A stretch of DNA of 64,000 nt from Ampullaceana balthica (taxonomy: Eukaryota; Mollusca; Gastropoda; Lymnaeidae). The notes under the pieces were generated by a model, which did no database searches, was not told the origin of the DNA, and worked only from the letters and a program-made list of their open reading frames with translations. The stretch's first letter is position 1. Each line of letters opens with the position of its first letter. The translations under genes were made by a program, and so were the position numbers. Shown here one piece after another: positions 33,931-47,447 of the stretch. The DNA is taken from NCBI GenBank assembly GCA_944989445.1, contig CALYLW010000070.1, forward strand, positions 161,307-225,306, written 5' to 3'.

Positions 33931-34974
33931 GGCGGTGGCGTAGCTAGGGGGGGTGCGTGGTTGGGGAGGTCCGCCCTGGTCGGCACACATTTTGGGGGCG
34001 GCATTTGGGGGCATTTGAAAAGTATAGCCTATTCTGACAACCACCTTTTTACTTTTGAAAGAGGAGCACCCGGGTGAAAATAAAATATTCGTACTTTCAA
34101 GTCGTAATTAACGGATTCTCACAACATTTTTTTTTATTACATACTGTTTGCTATAACTAACGCATTAAGAAATTTAAAATCGCTAAAAATTGTATCTATT
34201 TGTTTTGAAAATTAAGCGGTATACATCACAGATGACACTTTTAAAAGAAAACAACGCAAAGAACACATCACTGCTGGACCGAATATACTATTAATATCGC
34301 CGCGACAGTTATTGCGTGGATGCACAGAATGATACGCGAACAAGAACATACATGGCAGGGTGGTTCAAATACTTGCAAGTAGTAATTTATATTACTGTTT
34401 CAGTTTTCAGAAAATTATTCTAAGGTAATTTATTTAATTTTTTTTTGTATTATTTTTTAAATTTAAATAGCACAAACAAAATTTGTGTTTTTCATTAAAA
34501 TACGTTTATTCACTAAAAATGTTACACCTATCCTATTAAATTAATGATTAGATAGTTTGAATTAGTCAATTTTTACTGAAAATTATTACGATTTTTGACA
34601 AGAAAGATTAATCGTGATTGTTGTTTTTTTTCTCCAAATTTTGCATAATGGTAAAAGTTTGTTAAGATCGTGGATGGTGTATTCACCATTGAAGAAAATT
34701 ATATATTGTTTTTGATGTTTACTGCTTGATGATCTTTTCCAATCAAATTTTAACACGGAAAATAGTTTTAACAAATAGAGGAAATTTAATCTCAAAATAA
34801 CTCAACACAAATTGAGTCTACTGCACATTCGATCATTTTTCCAATGGAAGGAATTAGACATAAGAATTGGACAAGGCGAAACTTTTGATAAACGACAAGA
34901 ACAGAATATTGATAAAGAAATAAAGAACAAAATGATAGAAAATTCTCACACTACTTGATATAATTAGATTCTTA

Positions 34975-36300
34975 GCAAAACAAAATTTGGCGTTGAGTTG
35001 TCGTCGTAAAGGTATTAATGAGGAAGACATAAATTCAATTGAAAATAGAGGAAATTTTCTAGAGCTTTTTGACTTGTTGAATAAGTACGACCCAGTATTA
35101 TGTGAACATTTAGTAAAAATTAAGATGGGTAGTAAATATAGTGTCTCCTATTTGTCGAAAATAATTCAAAATGAATTCATAGACATATTGAGAGGCGCAG
35201 TGAGAAAAACAATAATGGACCAGATAAAGCAAGCTAAAAACTTGTGTATGGTATTTTGGGGGATACGGTGGTCGAAGTGGCAGCGCGCTCGACGGTCACG
35301 GGTTCGAATCCATGTGAAAAACAGCATGCTGAAGTCGGAGACCCACGGGCCATTTTGCGCAAAACTCGTCGGCACGCAATACTCAAATTGAGAAAGAAGA
35401 AGAAGAAGAAGAAGTATTGTATTTGACAGAACTCCAGATATTTTCCACAAAGATTAAAATAGTCAAATTAAAAGATACGTAGTTATTGATGTCAGCGAAG
35501 TTAAAGTTGTAGAATCGTTTATCTACTGTGTAGAAAATAAAGGAAAACTGCTGAGGAAATCACACAAATGATTTTAAAGAAATTAGAAAATTTTTAGATA
35601 CAGAAAATTGCAGAGGAAAGGATTACGATAATGCTTCCGTCAGAGTTTGTACCATGCGCAAATCATTCTTTAAACCTGGCATGTTTACATGCAGCATGTA
35701 CTGCTATTGATTCCTAAACATTTTTTGAAACTACGAAAAGTTGTTTTCATTTTTTAAATTCTTCCACGCGTCAATGGGATGCTCAAAATACCTTCAATAA
35801 AAGGCTTAAATGTTCACGAATGCCATAAAAAACTAAATTCTTTGCAAACTCATTTCATGGAACAAAGAGATGTGCTAATACAAAAAGCTGTTATAGCAGA
35901 CAAAAGAATTTGATAAGAGATGGAGACATCGACTGAACGCCGAGTTAGAAGGGAAAAACACATGAGTGAGGTAAATTCACAATCAGTTGTCCTATCTTTA
36001 GAACATGAAGTACAACGAGAAATGTTTTAATCTATGGATCGAATTAAAAAGGACTTGAAAGAACGCTTTGATCAGTTGCATGACCTAGTAAGAAAATATT
36101 CGATTATAATCCCATAAAGCCTACTAAATGAAGAAATTGAATGTCAAATAAATGATTTTATTGACATTGATAGAGAACAGTTCAATATTGAAAGAAAAAT
36201 AATCCAGGTTTTATGGCTAGACCTACACTACAAAAAGAGGCATTGCATTGGAAAAAATGGAGGAAAAGGCCCCATTGATTTATTAAAATGTATTCATTAG
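34975..36300 (+). pseudogene. hAT transposase pseudogene, ZMYM1-like
   Basis: The + strand peptides occur in family order. An IRFLAKQNLAL block leads into NFLELFDLLNKYDPVLCEHL and SKIIQNEFIDIL. A PDIF stretch and FVPCANHSLNLACLHAA follow. The last blocks are MEQRDVLIQ and the LKERFD/LHYKKRH region. Frameshifts and stops occur throughout, and a SINE splits the catalytic region at 35257-35413. It would have catalysed cut-and-paste transposition; this copy cannot. Confidence 0.8.
35257..35413 (+). mobile_element. tRNA-derived SINE inside the hAT
   Basis: The A box tggtcgaagtgg and B box ggttcgaatcc both fit the RNA polymerase III consensus and are spaced as in a tRNA. The element ends in a (gaa)n tail. 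It is flanked by an 11-bp duplication, gtat(g/t)gtattt, with one mismatch (35246-35256, 35414-35424). Confidence 0.85.
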
Positions 36301-36947
36301 TATAGATTGGAAACTTCTGTAACCAACATTGTAATCTTGCTAAGAATGTTATAAAAATTATTGTTATCAGTGTCGCTAGTTGTGAAAGGAGCTTCTCCAA
36401 ACTGAATTTAATTTTTAAAAAAGTATCTTCGTTCCACAACGAGTGTATAACTTAAGAATAAAAAATCTTGCAATATTGTCCGTAGAACAAATTATAAACT
36501 ATAATTCAAATTTTGATAGCATAATACACGATTTTTCTACTATGAAAGTTAGGAAAATAATTTTGTAAATAATATGTTTACATACACTGTGTACACTATT
36601 TGTTAATAAAAAAAATAATTAATTCATAATTTTTTGGTGTAAATTTGGAATACGTTGTCGAGGGGGGGGTGGGGGGGGAGGACACCTGCAATTTCAGTAA
36701 CCTTTAAAAAAAAGTATCTCGTATTTTTATGAAATATGTATAACATCTTATTTCACCTCCTTTATTGCTGCTTACTTAAATATGGCATCCAATGGTAAAA
36801 ATGTTCGCCACCTTTACTTTGTTTCAATTAAAAAAATTTATTTATGTTTATTAATTTATAAAATCATGGTACTATCGGCTTAGAAAGGGCGGCAAATTGG
36901 AGACCGCCCCGGGCGGCAAAATGTCTTGCTACGCCACTGGGTGCAGG

Positions 36948-38520
36948 ATGATAATTTGAAAACAACAATTAATGTCAATCTTGATCATGATGAAAATACT
37001 TGTTTGTCAAAATTTGCCTAGGTCGTGAAAAATCAAATGTGGAATAAAATTACATTAAGGCCCTTGGGCAAAAGCGGTGCAAAACGTTCATATCTCAAAA
37101 GGCCTGAAGATTTCAATCTGGGTCATGATGGAGAGATGTGTTTATAATAGTCTAAGCTGTGTAAAATCGAATGGGGAACATAGCTTAAAAAATTTCCAGA
37201 ACAAATCATATGGGGCCCTGGCACAGAAGGAATAGACGTTAAGAGTTTAATATCTTTGAGAATTTTAATACTTGCCATCAGATTTTTTTATCAAATTTAG
37301 TCAATAATCCACCCAGTAGCCACTGTTTAAAACAAATTTATATAACTCATTTTTAAAAAAAGACATAATGGGCTCAGGCCCCTAATATGGGGTATTTGAA
37401 GAACGTTTTATGCCATAAACATTTGCTTGAGAGTAATCAACAACTTTCAAAAGTTTTATGGCAATTTGATGAATAAAAAAACAATTTCTACGGCTTTAAA
37501 AAAATACAATAAGGGCCCCAGGCCACAATCGGTGTAAGATGTACATTTCAAATCAAAAGTTGATTTCAATCTGGATCATGATTAAAATATTGGCTTGTCA
37601 ATTTTCGTGTGAAATAGTATTGGGAAAGTTTCATAAACGCTATGAAAAAGAGATTAGGGGCCAACGACTCAAAAAAGAATGAATAATATGAGTTAAATAT
37701 CGTAAAGTATTTTATTATTGGCCATCAAGTTTTTTTATACCAAGTTTGGTCAAGATTCATGTATTTAAACATAATCCAAAGCTGGAACAAATATTTATAA
37801 AGATCATATAAGGATTAATATACTAATTTGCCCCCTTCCGCAATGGAGTTAAAGCTTAAATATTATTTTCGCCAATTACTATCGCGGGATAATACTCAAC
37901 AACTGTCCAAAATTTCATTCTTCTACCTGCACGAGAAGTTGGAGAATTGGTGACGACTCAGTTTTTATTTAACTATTATCTGAAAGAAAAACTATTTTTG
38001 AGTCCCTGGTCCCATTTGGGTATTGATTCAAAATGTGTGTGTGCCTGTTACCATCGCGGGAGTGTACTCAACATTGTCCCAAAATTTGCTGCTTCTACCT
38101 ACAAGGAAAGTTGAAAAATTAATGATAAGTTCGATTTTATATAGCCTAAGAATGGGAAAAAAACTGGATTTCGGCCTCCGGCCCCTTAGTGGGGGATAAT
38201 TTAAATATGTGTTCAACTGTTACAATAGTGGAAGTATACTTAACAACCAAAGTTTCATGCTTCTACCTACACAGGATGTTGGAGCATTTGTGATTAGTTT
38301 TTTTTATATAGCTAATATTAGGAGAAAAAAAAACATTTGGGCCACCAGCCCCCTCCCCCCACTGAAGTGGTAAATTTTATTTTTAAATTCACAAATTATT
38401 GTCGTGAGAGTGTAGTAAACAACTCCCCTAAGTTTCATGCTTCTACCTACACGGAATTTGGAGAATTAGTTTTGTGTGAGTCAGTCGGTCATTTAGGGGT
38501 TTGCCTTTTATTAGCATAGA
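36948..38520 (+). repeat. Repeat region with ~172-bp tandem units
   Basis: Four diverged units start near 37871, 38043, 38215 and 38394. Each carries a t-rich phrase, then caaagtttcatgcttctacc and an acacgga-like stretch. Upstream, more diverged phrases (tcaatctgggtcatgat) recur. The block ends gtgagtcagtcggtcattta. Class unknown. Confidence 0.6.
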
Positions 38521-40290
38521 TTATAGATCTTTTAAGAAATGAATATTTGCGAACGGTCATAGCTATTTTACATCTGTAGGTAATCATTTACACTTTATTT
38601 TCTTAAACAAATAAATAAATTTAGCTTTTCATTGACATTTTATGGTGTTGAAAGAGATAACTCATGTTGAAAAACTGAAATGATTAAATCTGTACTCAAA
38701 TTAGTATTACTATTTTTTAATTATATCTTCTTTTACATAGTATTAACCAGATTTAATTTTTTTAAAAAATATGACAAAATGTAAATGAGTTGAACTAAAT
38801 GTGTTCAATCATTCATCTTAAACGTGACAGGCTTTAGTACAAACTAATGGTCTAAATACGTGGATTTTAGCTCCATGGCTTAAAGTGCACCACATGGCTA
38901 AGTCATCAATAATTCATTCCTAGATTTGTAAAAACCTAAAAACGAAAACACACCAACACATAATATCCCCTTAAGTTCGTAGCTGTATTGATTTGTGGTT
39001 TTTCGTTAAATATATAAGCCAAATCTTTTAACACTATCTCGTTTCCGTTACAACATTATGAAGATTCATTTAGGACCAGTGACTGAGACAATTAGAAGCT
39101 TACATTAAACCCTTATTTTAGACTCTGCCCTTGTTACTCACTCTTATGAGTGCAAACCAGTGCTAACAGCTTTTTATTTGTTAGCGATTTAGCTGTTTGT
39201 GATACTTAATTCATTCTATGGTAGGTATTTAAATGTAATATTATTGAAATTGTAAGTATAAAATCTTGTTCTTTTTAAGTCCTTTATATTAACTCGTGGT
39301 GTCTGCTTGAGGCGGTGCCCAAAAAATCTTTGGATCGATTTCAACCCACTTCCTCGTAATCTAGCGAGCTGAAATTTTCAAGGCAGACTCGTTCCGATGA
39401 TAAAAAGGACATATCACTTTGTCAGATCGATCGAATGTACTGTAATACATTGATGAATTTTTATATTGTCGTTATTTATCTCTATGTAACATGTTAAACT
39501 TTTTGCTATAAAGTTGGTGCCTATTATATTGAACAACCTTTCCTTTTGGGCAAAAAGGTGCGTATTTTATTGGCAATATTTTTTATAAACATATTCCTGA
39601 TGGGTGCGCATTATATTAAGCATTTTTTACGATACATAACTAAAATTTTGTATTTTTTGTATTGTCTTGCGCTGTGTATTATAATGAACATTCTGTTATC
39701 CTTATATAAAGGATTTATAGTAAAAAAACTTGTTTTCTTACGGTTTTTTAAATTTATATTTGAAAGTAAAGCCAGATGTAAACGTTATTTTTATATTTGA
39801 TGAAATTATCAAGTATATAATACATTTAAGTAGTTTTTTTACAAATTTACTTTTTAAAAACCGAAAATAGAACGAACAATGTTATCTTTAGATGAAATTA
39901 TAATTGATTTACGTTTTTAAATGTCAACAAAGCAAAACATCTTCATTAGAAAAAAAAATTAAATAACGCTACTAAAAGTAAAAAAAAATTTGGCGGCAGG
40001 AGAGTCAATATGAATGTATACACATTTCAATACACATATTTGCATACGTGGGATATAAATAGGTTGGATCTTAAAATTTACAAAAAAATCTTTAAACACT
40101 TATTGAACAAATTTACGCGGACATTCAAAACGAGTTATCTTTCGTGCAGTATTTATTCCAAGACTTTGTTTTGAGCGGTGCACCTTGGGATTTATAGTAA
40201 AAAACTTTGTTTTTATTATAACTATATTGTAAAGTATTTTTGTTTTTATTATAACTTCAATGTATAGTATTTTGGACGTGATACAGATGT
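38521..40290. other. AT-rich spacer, no gene supported
   Basis: Only short low-complexity frames. A moderately GC block at 39300-39440 may be an old repeat. Confidence 0.4.
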
Positions 40291-40294
40291 ATGT

Positions 40295-40750
40295 CTGGTC
40301 GAGACGGTGGGTCTCTCGACAAACTGCGTTGGAGGAGAGGTAGGGTCTCTCGACATACCACAGTGGTGGGGAGGTAGGGTATCTGGACAGACCGCGGTGT
40401 GATGGGGGGGGGACTAAGGGTCTCTGGACAGACCAGTGTTGAGGGGGGAGGTAGAGTCAATCAACAAACCGTGGTGGAGGGGGAGGTGTGGTCTCTGGAC
40501 AAACCGTGGTGTGGGGAGGTAGGTCTCTGGACAGTCGGGGGTTGGGGAGTTAGGTCTCTGGACAGACAGCGTTTTTGGGAGGGAGGTAGAGTCTCTGGAC
40601 AGCATACGGTGTGGGCAAGGTAGTGTCTCTGGACTGACCACGGAGTTGGGGGAGGTGTGGTCTCTGGACATACCACGGTGTGGAGGGGAGGTAGGGTCTC
40701 TGGACAGATCGCGGTGTGGGGAGGGGGAGGTAAGTTCTCTGGACAAAGCC
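40295..40750. repeat. Minisatellite, ~35-45 bp units
   Basis: About eleven diverged copies built on gtctctggacagaccacggt and a G-rich ggggaggtag half. The purine/pyrimidine strand bias makes frames open on both strands by chance. Confidence 0.88.
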
Positions 40751-40883
40751 TCTGATTGAAACGACGACTGGTGACGATTCATTTTCATTTTGGAGTCATT
40801 TTATGTAGATGTTGTGATGTCCTACCATGAACTTCACAGGTCATCTTACACTTATTCCCCTCATTCAACGGGATCTTTAGCTA

Positions 40884-40948
<65 letters not shown>
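40884..40948. repeat. (TA)n microsatellite
   Basis: Over 30 TA units, directly after a CTAG that ends the preceding repeat. Confidence 0.95.
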
Positions 40949-40951
<3 letters not shown>

Positions 40952-40966
40952 TGTATAAATATACAT

Positions 40967-41639
40967 TAGGGCTGCGGAAATTAACGATTAATTTCTCGAT
41001 TAATCGTTAATTTTTTTTATCGATTAAAATTATTTTAATCGATAAAAATTCGATTAAAATTAAAGAAAATATTTGTTTTAAAATTTTTATTAATAAACAA
41101 TTAATTATTAATAATTAATAATTTATATATTTTTTACGTACAAACTTCTCCTGCGTAATATTATAATTTATTTTATTAATTTATGTGGACCGGCAGAAGT
41201 CAACTAAAAAATGGCTGACAGCATCAGCGCAGTTAAATTTAAATATAGAATTAGAAGGTTGAGCAAAAATTTTGTTTTTAAGCTAACTGCGGATGGCAGG
41301 TCGAAGATGGGGAAAAAGTTTACTGTGTTTACTGCCATAAACAATTCTCTTTTTTAAGGATCAAATACATCGCTGACGTACCACCTTTAGCACAAACATC
41401 CGATCAAGTATCACCACATTGTCATACAATTTAGTTCAAAATATTCTTAATTTTCAATGTCTGTGAGACAGGGGAAATAACTCAATAAAAAAATCAATTA
41501 CCGGTTTTTGTTACTTCCCTTTAAATGTTCAGTTTAAGGTCGTCATAAATGTCTATTTTGGCTTTAATTGAAACAACGATTAATTAATAGTTAACTTTTC
41601 AAAATGTAATGATTAAATTTAAATTAGTCGATAACAGCC

Positions 41640-41642
<3 letters not shown>
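40967..41642 (+). mobile_element. BED-family hAT with BED-finger remains
   Basis: Ends tagggctgcgg and aacagccc-ta, flanked by atatacat and atatatat (7 of 8). Around 41290-41400 the + strand encodes a decayed BED zinc finger: VYCVYCHK, then SNTSLTYHL and HKHP. That ties this terminal-repeat family to ZBED-type hAT elements. The transposase body is deleted. Confidence 0.75.

Positions 41643-41696
<54 letters not shown>
41643..41696. repeat. (TA)n microsatellite
   Basis: About 26 TA units abutting the right end of the hAT element. Confidence 0.95.
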
Positions 41697-41698
<2 letters not shown>

Positions 41699-42062
41699 AT
41701 ATAAAGATATCCATTTCCCAATTGAATAAATAAAGCCTATTAAATGGGTAGGGTATGAGAGTATGTTGCTCGCAAATACCAACTGATTTTGTATTTTTCT
41801 AAATTTAAAAATCATTAAAAAATAGTTTTGGTATTTCTTTTACAAAACAACCGCATGTACATTTTTGGATAAAATACCAATTTTTAGTAATGACGCTTAT
41901 TCTTTGTGAATATTTTTCATTCAATTAATTTTTCTTTCATAACAATAGTTACGTATACTGTGCAATAATGTTCAAAATGTGCATTGTAGCCCCTAAATAA
42001 ATAGAAAATAATAGAAAAAAAATTAGATAAAAAAATAAATCACAAAGTAAAAATTTCAGATA

Positions 42063-42331
42063 ATGCAAATGAAAACAACGATGGAAAGTCTCTTGCTTTC
42101 GTTTATGGCATTCTTATTGTGCATACACTCGATCCGATGTTCCCCGATCGATGGTAAAACACCATGTGAGTTCTTGGTACCGGATACTGAGACCTTATAC
42201 AAAGATCTCGCAAAAAAATTTGACAAGGACAGCAATACTGTCATTTTAGAGTACACCGTGAGGATACTGAATGTCAGCGACGATTTCAGCTTTACAGAGA
42301 TGTCAAGTCCAGGTTCTTTCCAGCCTAAAAA
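42063..42331 (+). CDS. Gene 2 exon 1: signal peptide and start of ectodomain
   Basis: ATG codons occur at residues 1, 3 and 7, and any of them leaves an intact signal peptide: the hydrophobic run [17 protein letters not shown] with likely cleavage just after it. An AG preceded by a T-rich tract ends 4 nt before the first ATG (tttcag), so an upstream 5'UTR exon is plausible. The exon ends in phase 2 at a consensus gtaagt. Confidence 0.7.
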
Positions 42332-43667
42332 GTAAGTTATTATCATTTGACGTTGTTTTTAATACAACTTTTGCTTAATATATAATCTACAAATTTAAAA
42401 ATGTGTGTCTGATAAACTAAATTACCTACGCTTAAGTTTTAACAGTAACGGTGAATGACTTGCCACAGATGTGAACAAGCACAAACAGGGTTACATAGAT
42501 TTAACTTTACTATCAAAATACATTATCATTTTACTTATAAAATTAATTACAAAACAATAATATAATGACACCTCGCTTTTTTTAAAGAAAAATGCGCGCA
42601 ATAATTTTATAGGATAGACATATTCTTAGCAAATATATGACTTAAATTTAGCTGTTTGGTGAATAAACTACCAATCACGCCTTACTGATTTAGATTTTTT
42701 AACGAAATGACTGACAACCGTTAACAATTCTAAGTATTTTCTACAAATGTTAAACTAATGTATTAAAATGAAGTGTTATTTTTATTTTAAAAATTCTCGT
42801 CTAGGAAGGTCGGTGTCTATTAAATAATGTCAAGAGTGCGTCACCTTAATTTGTCTCCGATCATTTCCTTGAGGCCACTGAGCTTCAAGAGCTAACTCAT
42901 TTAAAAATTTCGGCCTGAAATATCTACAACAATCACTTAAACACACACAAAACAACGCAAAACCGCTAAATCATTCAAACCTTAAATATATACCACATTA
43001 TATTTTCAGGATGAAATATATTTAATTAAATAAAATTAATTATTACATTTTATTTGTATATAAAAAACAACAAAAAAAAACAACAGCAACAACAGCGGGA
43101 TTATCCAACTCGCAGAGTCGTGTATTTTATTATTGTTTATTATAGACTGTATGTGTCTTTCAATTTGCTATATTTTCATTTTTTATCGGGAGTTACCTCG
43201 CATTGCGTCACGGACAGACATTGCAAATTATATTGTTTAATGTTTAAACTATATAATTTGCAATTGTCATGCAAGTAGTGTCAGTCTGTCTACTAATTTT
43301 AGAAAGCAGCGCACCAAATTACTGTACCAATGCATCAAAAGTTGTGCAAATTAAATATGCGCTGTACAAAAAATTATATGACGTCATTGTTTTCGCTGAT
43401 ATTTTAATTTTGGAAAAGGGAACAATGTAAAAAGAGGATTTGATGATGGTTAATTATAAAATAAAAAAACAAAGGCGCCCTACAACCCCTCTTATAAAAT
43501 ACTTTTTGTACATTTAAGAAAGTTAAATATTTCGTATTTATCTAAAAAGGACAAATTAGTTGGGCTTTTGAAAAAGGTTGACGCGTAGGCGCCCTAAAAA
43601 ATTCATTTTTAAAAAATAAAAAGATTTTAGCTGAAAACTTCCCTCATTTTTGACGGATGATACGCTA

Positions 43668-43753
<86 letters not shown>

Positions 43754-46700
43754 TATATATATAAATAAATATATATATATATATATGCACGCATACATAC
43801 ACATATTTATATATATATAGCCTATATTTAAATTTATTTATATGTATATGTATAAAGCGCAGGGAGCCCGGTTCCTTGCTGGGATACAGAGCTATATAAA
43901 TTATCAATTCATTATTATTATTATATGTATTTATTTATGTGTACAAATATACACAAAAAATATATAAATGCATTCAATTGCAAACAATATTTTTGTATAT
44001 ACCAGGTGGTACAGGACTCAAGGTGTCGGCAGCTCACATGTTTTACTTACCTTTGATGTGTTTTTTGGAGCACTGCGAAAACTATTATATATTGGCATTG
44101 ACACAATCAACCTTGACCTCGTTGTCAACCCACCTGGATGTTTACATAATATTGAGAATAGATCTTTAGACATTCTCATAAGAAACTTTATTTTAGAAGG
44201 TTAAATATGTATATATTTTAGTTATTTATTTTAGACCATAGAATTAAAGAAAATTTATTATTTTTTAACAATACCAGTGAATTTTCAATAATTTTTTTAA
44301 AACGTACTAGCATAGTGTGAATATGTTATATTGTAATTGTAGATATTTGCGTCACTCAGATTTATTTATTTCAATTTATATTCTGCTCACCAGACCTTTA
44401 CATAACTAACACGACTTTGTATCAAGATCTTGAAATCTCCGAGAGTATGGAGATTTGCACTGCAAGAATCGGTCGGGATGGCAGTAATGGTTACCTTGTG
44501 TTTAGGTGAGCTGGTAATGACTTAGTAATAGTAAGCAATACTGAAGTTTTCAAATGATACTGTAAAGATTAGCGGAATCAATACGTTTTTTTTAGAATTG
44601 GAATATATACTTTTTTATTACACTAATTAGAGCTTAACTTGTATGTGAATTATTTATTTGTGTCTATATATGCTCACTACCATACGCGTATGGTATATGT
44701 GATATTATTTAAATCTATGATCATGCATGGAATCACATGTAGGGGTAAATTTGTTTTCATTTTGATAAAAGACTTTTTTGAGTGTAAATTAACAAGAATA
44801 TAAAATATAAAGTTGTTTTTTTTTCAACCATAAAACAAATGGATTAAATGGCTTTTTTATGAAAAATTTAAAACACTTGATTATGTTAAAATATGGAAAC
44901 CTTTGACAATGGAAACGCTTGACGCCTTGCTCAGCGCATGATAGCTGGTGAGGCAAGCCGGTAAGAGTCTTACACTTAAAAATTGCTATTTATATTGACC
45001 ATGGACCAGCAGAAACAAGTTTTAATCGCAATGTCTCAAGTTTAAAAAAAATGCGTAATTCGGCAAGTAAAAGAATAATTTTATAATATTCATTAAACAG
45101 CTTTCATTTATAAAATTCATTTAAATATTACTCCTCAGATGTTGCAGATACAATTCAGCAAAACATGTTCTTTGTGATGACGACTATGTGGATGAATGGG
45201 GTCAACGACTACACATAGTCATCTGCATCGTGGCCTGTTGGTTTATTGTATATTGTTGGAGTGTATCTCTATATCACAACGTCTTGAAGCCCATGTATGT
45301 CTCGTAATTATTGTTCTTTTATAATCTGCAACCTTTAAATTTTTTCTTTAGTGTACCTTTAGTTTTATGTATTTTTTCCATACTTTTTGGGCGATTGAAA
45401 AAAAAATTTAAGGTTTAAGAGGTGGGAATGAGGAATCTTTTATTTTTAAAAGTCTTAGTGTGTTTGCAAAAATTCTAAGTAAAAAATATTTGGAATTTTC
45501 CATTAATGCAATTACTAACAACCCAACCATACTAAATTTTATCAAGTCTGCAATTTATTGGGATAAGTCATAATAATACAATGTCAATTAAAATTACTTT
45601 CGGAGGGATGAGGTCTGTGCGTTGGAACCCAAAAAGTGTTAAATTTCGCCTGAAATGAACTGTATCTTAGAAGATAATTTTGTTCCAAAAAATTATTATT
45701 TGAATTACGTTTAAAATAATTAATAGAAATGTATAATAGTAATTGCGAATACCAAAGCATGTAGTAATAATATTACAATATCATGAAGCAACGCGTGAAC
45801 AAACAATATAAAATAATTTCTGCATAACAAATGAAGGCAGTTTAGTTTTATTTTAACAACGGGTGTCTTACTCTAAGATAGTTCTATCTTTTACAATATA
45901 ATTTTTTCTTAAAATCCATAAAGAATTCCTTTGCATAAAATTAATAAAGAAGGCACACTCTTCTTATAGTTTTAAGGATGAAAATAGTTCATTATTGTCA
46001 TAATTATATTTCTAAGATTTCTTTTCAGCAGTTGTAAGAAAGAAACTAATACCTTCACATTCAACTTTAAATACAGTTTTCTTCTTTATGTCCCCAAATA
46101 GTGAGTAAAATACAGATTTAAAAAACATTAAATCTTAAATGTACAACATATCATTATAAATAAATAAATGAGTTAAAATACTAGAATGACTTTGTTCAAA
46201 TTACATGTGAGATTAAGGGCATAAACCATTTTTTTATTACTAAAGAAGCCTTTACAAAGTGTTATCAATATTACATTTAGCCGACTAATCTATATATACA
46301 TAATTCACCAAAGCCAGCATGTGCAATTAAGCATGGCGAATGATCTTCGCTGGGGTCAACAAATCACAGTTTGGCAATCGTAGTGGGAGGAAAAGAAAAA
46401 AAAAGGGGGGGGAGGCAACAATGCTTTTTGCGTCTACTTGCGTAGTTCCTTCACAGAATAACATAATTTCGTAGTGTAGTGCTTCTCACGTCCACCTTGC
46501 ACGCGGAAAGTCCTTGGTTCAAGCCCTAGCGGACACATTTAAAAAAAATTATTATTTTAAATATTTGTTTCTGCCTGTTCTCCCCCCCCCTCTCCCTTTT
46601 TTGCAAACAAGAATTACCCTCACACCCTCGCTTGGGTCGGCCAATGACAGTTTATTATTGGCAAGGGATGGTAGTAAAGGGTGGGGGGCAGGTAACAACA

Positions 46701-47287
46701 ACAATAGTGCGCATGTCTCCATGTTTACTAGCTTTTTTCCTTTCTTCGTGCTGCTGTTTGTGTCCGTTCTCTCACCCCCCCACCTGTTCTTTGCACTATA
46801 TATGATGAGTAAGTCTGTGGCGTATGCTACGCCGCGGGTCGTGTCTAGTTTTAGATATATCCCCTAGTAGGCACATTAATATATCTTAAACCTCTTATTA
46901 CGTACCCAATTACTAAAGCTGCTATGTGTTCTTATTCTTTAACTCTAACAGTTTTAAAATACCATTTGAAGGGATGGATAAGTTCAAAAATGAATTACAA
47001 AACCTCGACAAAGGCCGTACTTACAATGTTAGTGTTACAGAGACAAGTGTAAGTCCTCCGATAGAAGAGCTGCTGAGCGAATTTGATGATGTGGATATTT
47101 TGAAAACAGCTTTGACAGCTACTATAATACACATTGACTGTTGTTGCTGCTGCTCAAAGGTTCATTCCAAATCTCTTATACTCTTAAAATATATCAGAAT
47201 CCATTAGATGAAAAGACCATATAATATTTTTTGTGTACAAATAACTGTAACTAGTCATTAAATATATAGTTTCTATATATAATATAT

Positions 47288-47358
<71 letters not shown>

Positions 47359-47374
47359 ATATATATATATATTT

Positions 47375-47447
<73 letters not shown>

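Larger units (their letters stand above)
33933..36939 (+). mobile_element. ZMYM1-like hAT element, copy 2
   Basis: Terminal repeats cggtggcgtagctag and the inverse tgctacgccactg are flanked by a perfect 8-bp target duplication, ggtgcagg (33925-33932, 36940-36947). The 3007-bp inside encodes broken but readable hAT transposase of the ZMYM1 type, and a SINE is inserted in the coding part. Copy 1 is at 9534-11964. Confidence 0.88.

Noticed and set aside
40399..40788. Proline/arginine-rich frames on both strands
   Set aside because: Produced by the minisatellite; open in several frames at once.
43665..43907. YIYIYI-type frames across TA arrays
   Set aside because: Low-complexity translation of microsatellites.
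46464..46537. tRNA gene (Val-like)
   Set aside because: The acceptor stem does not pair and the B box is followed by SINE body; best read as a SINE head.
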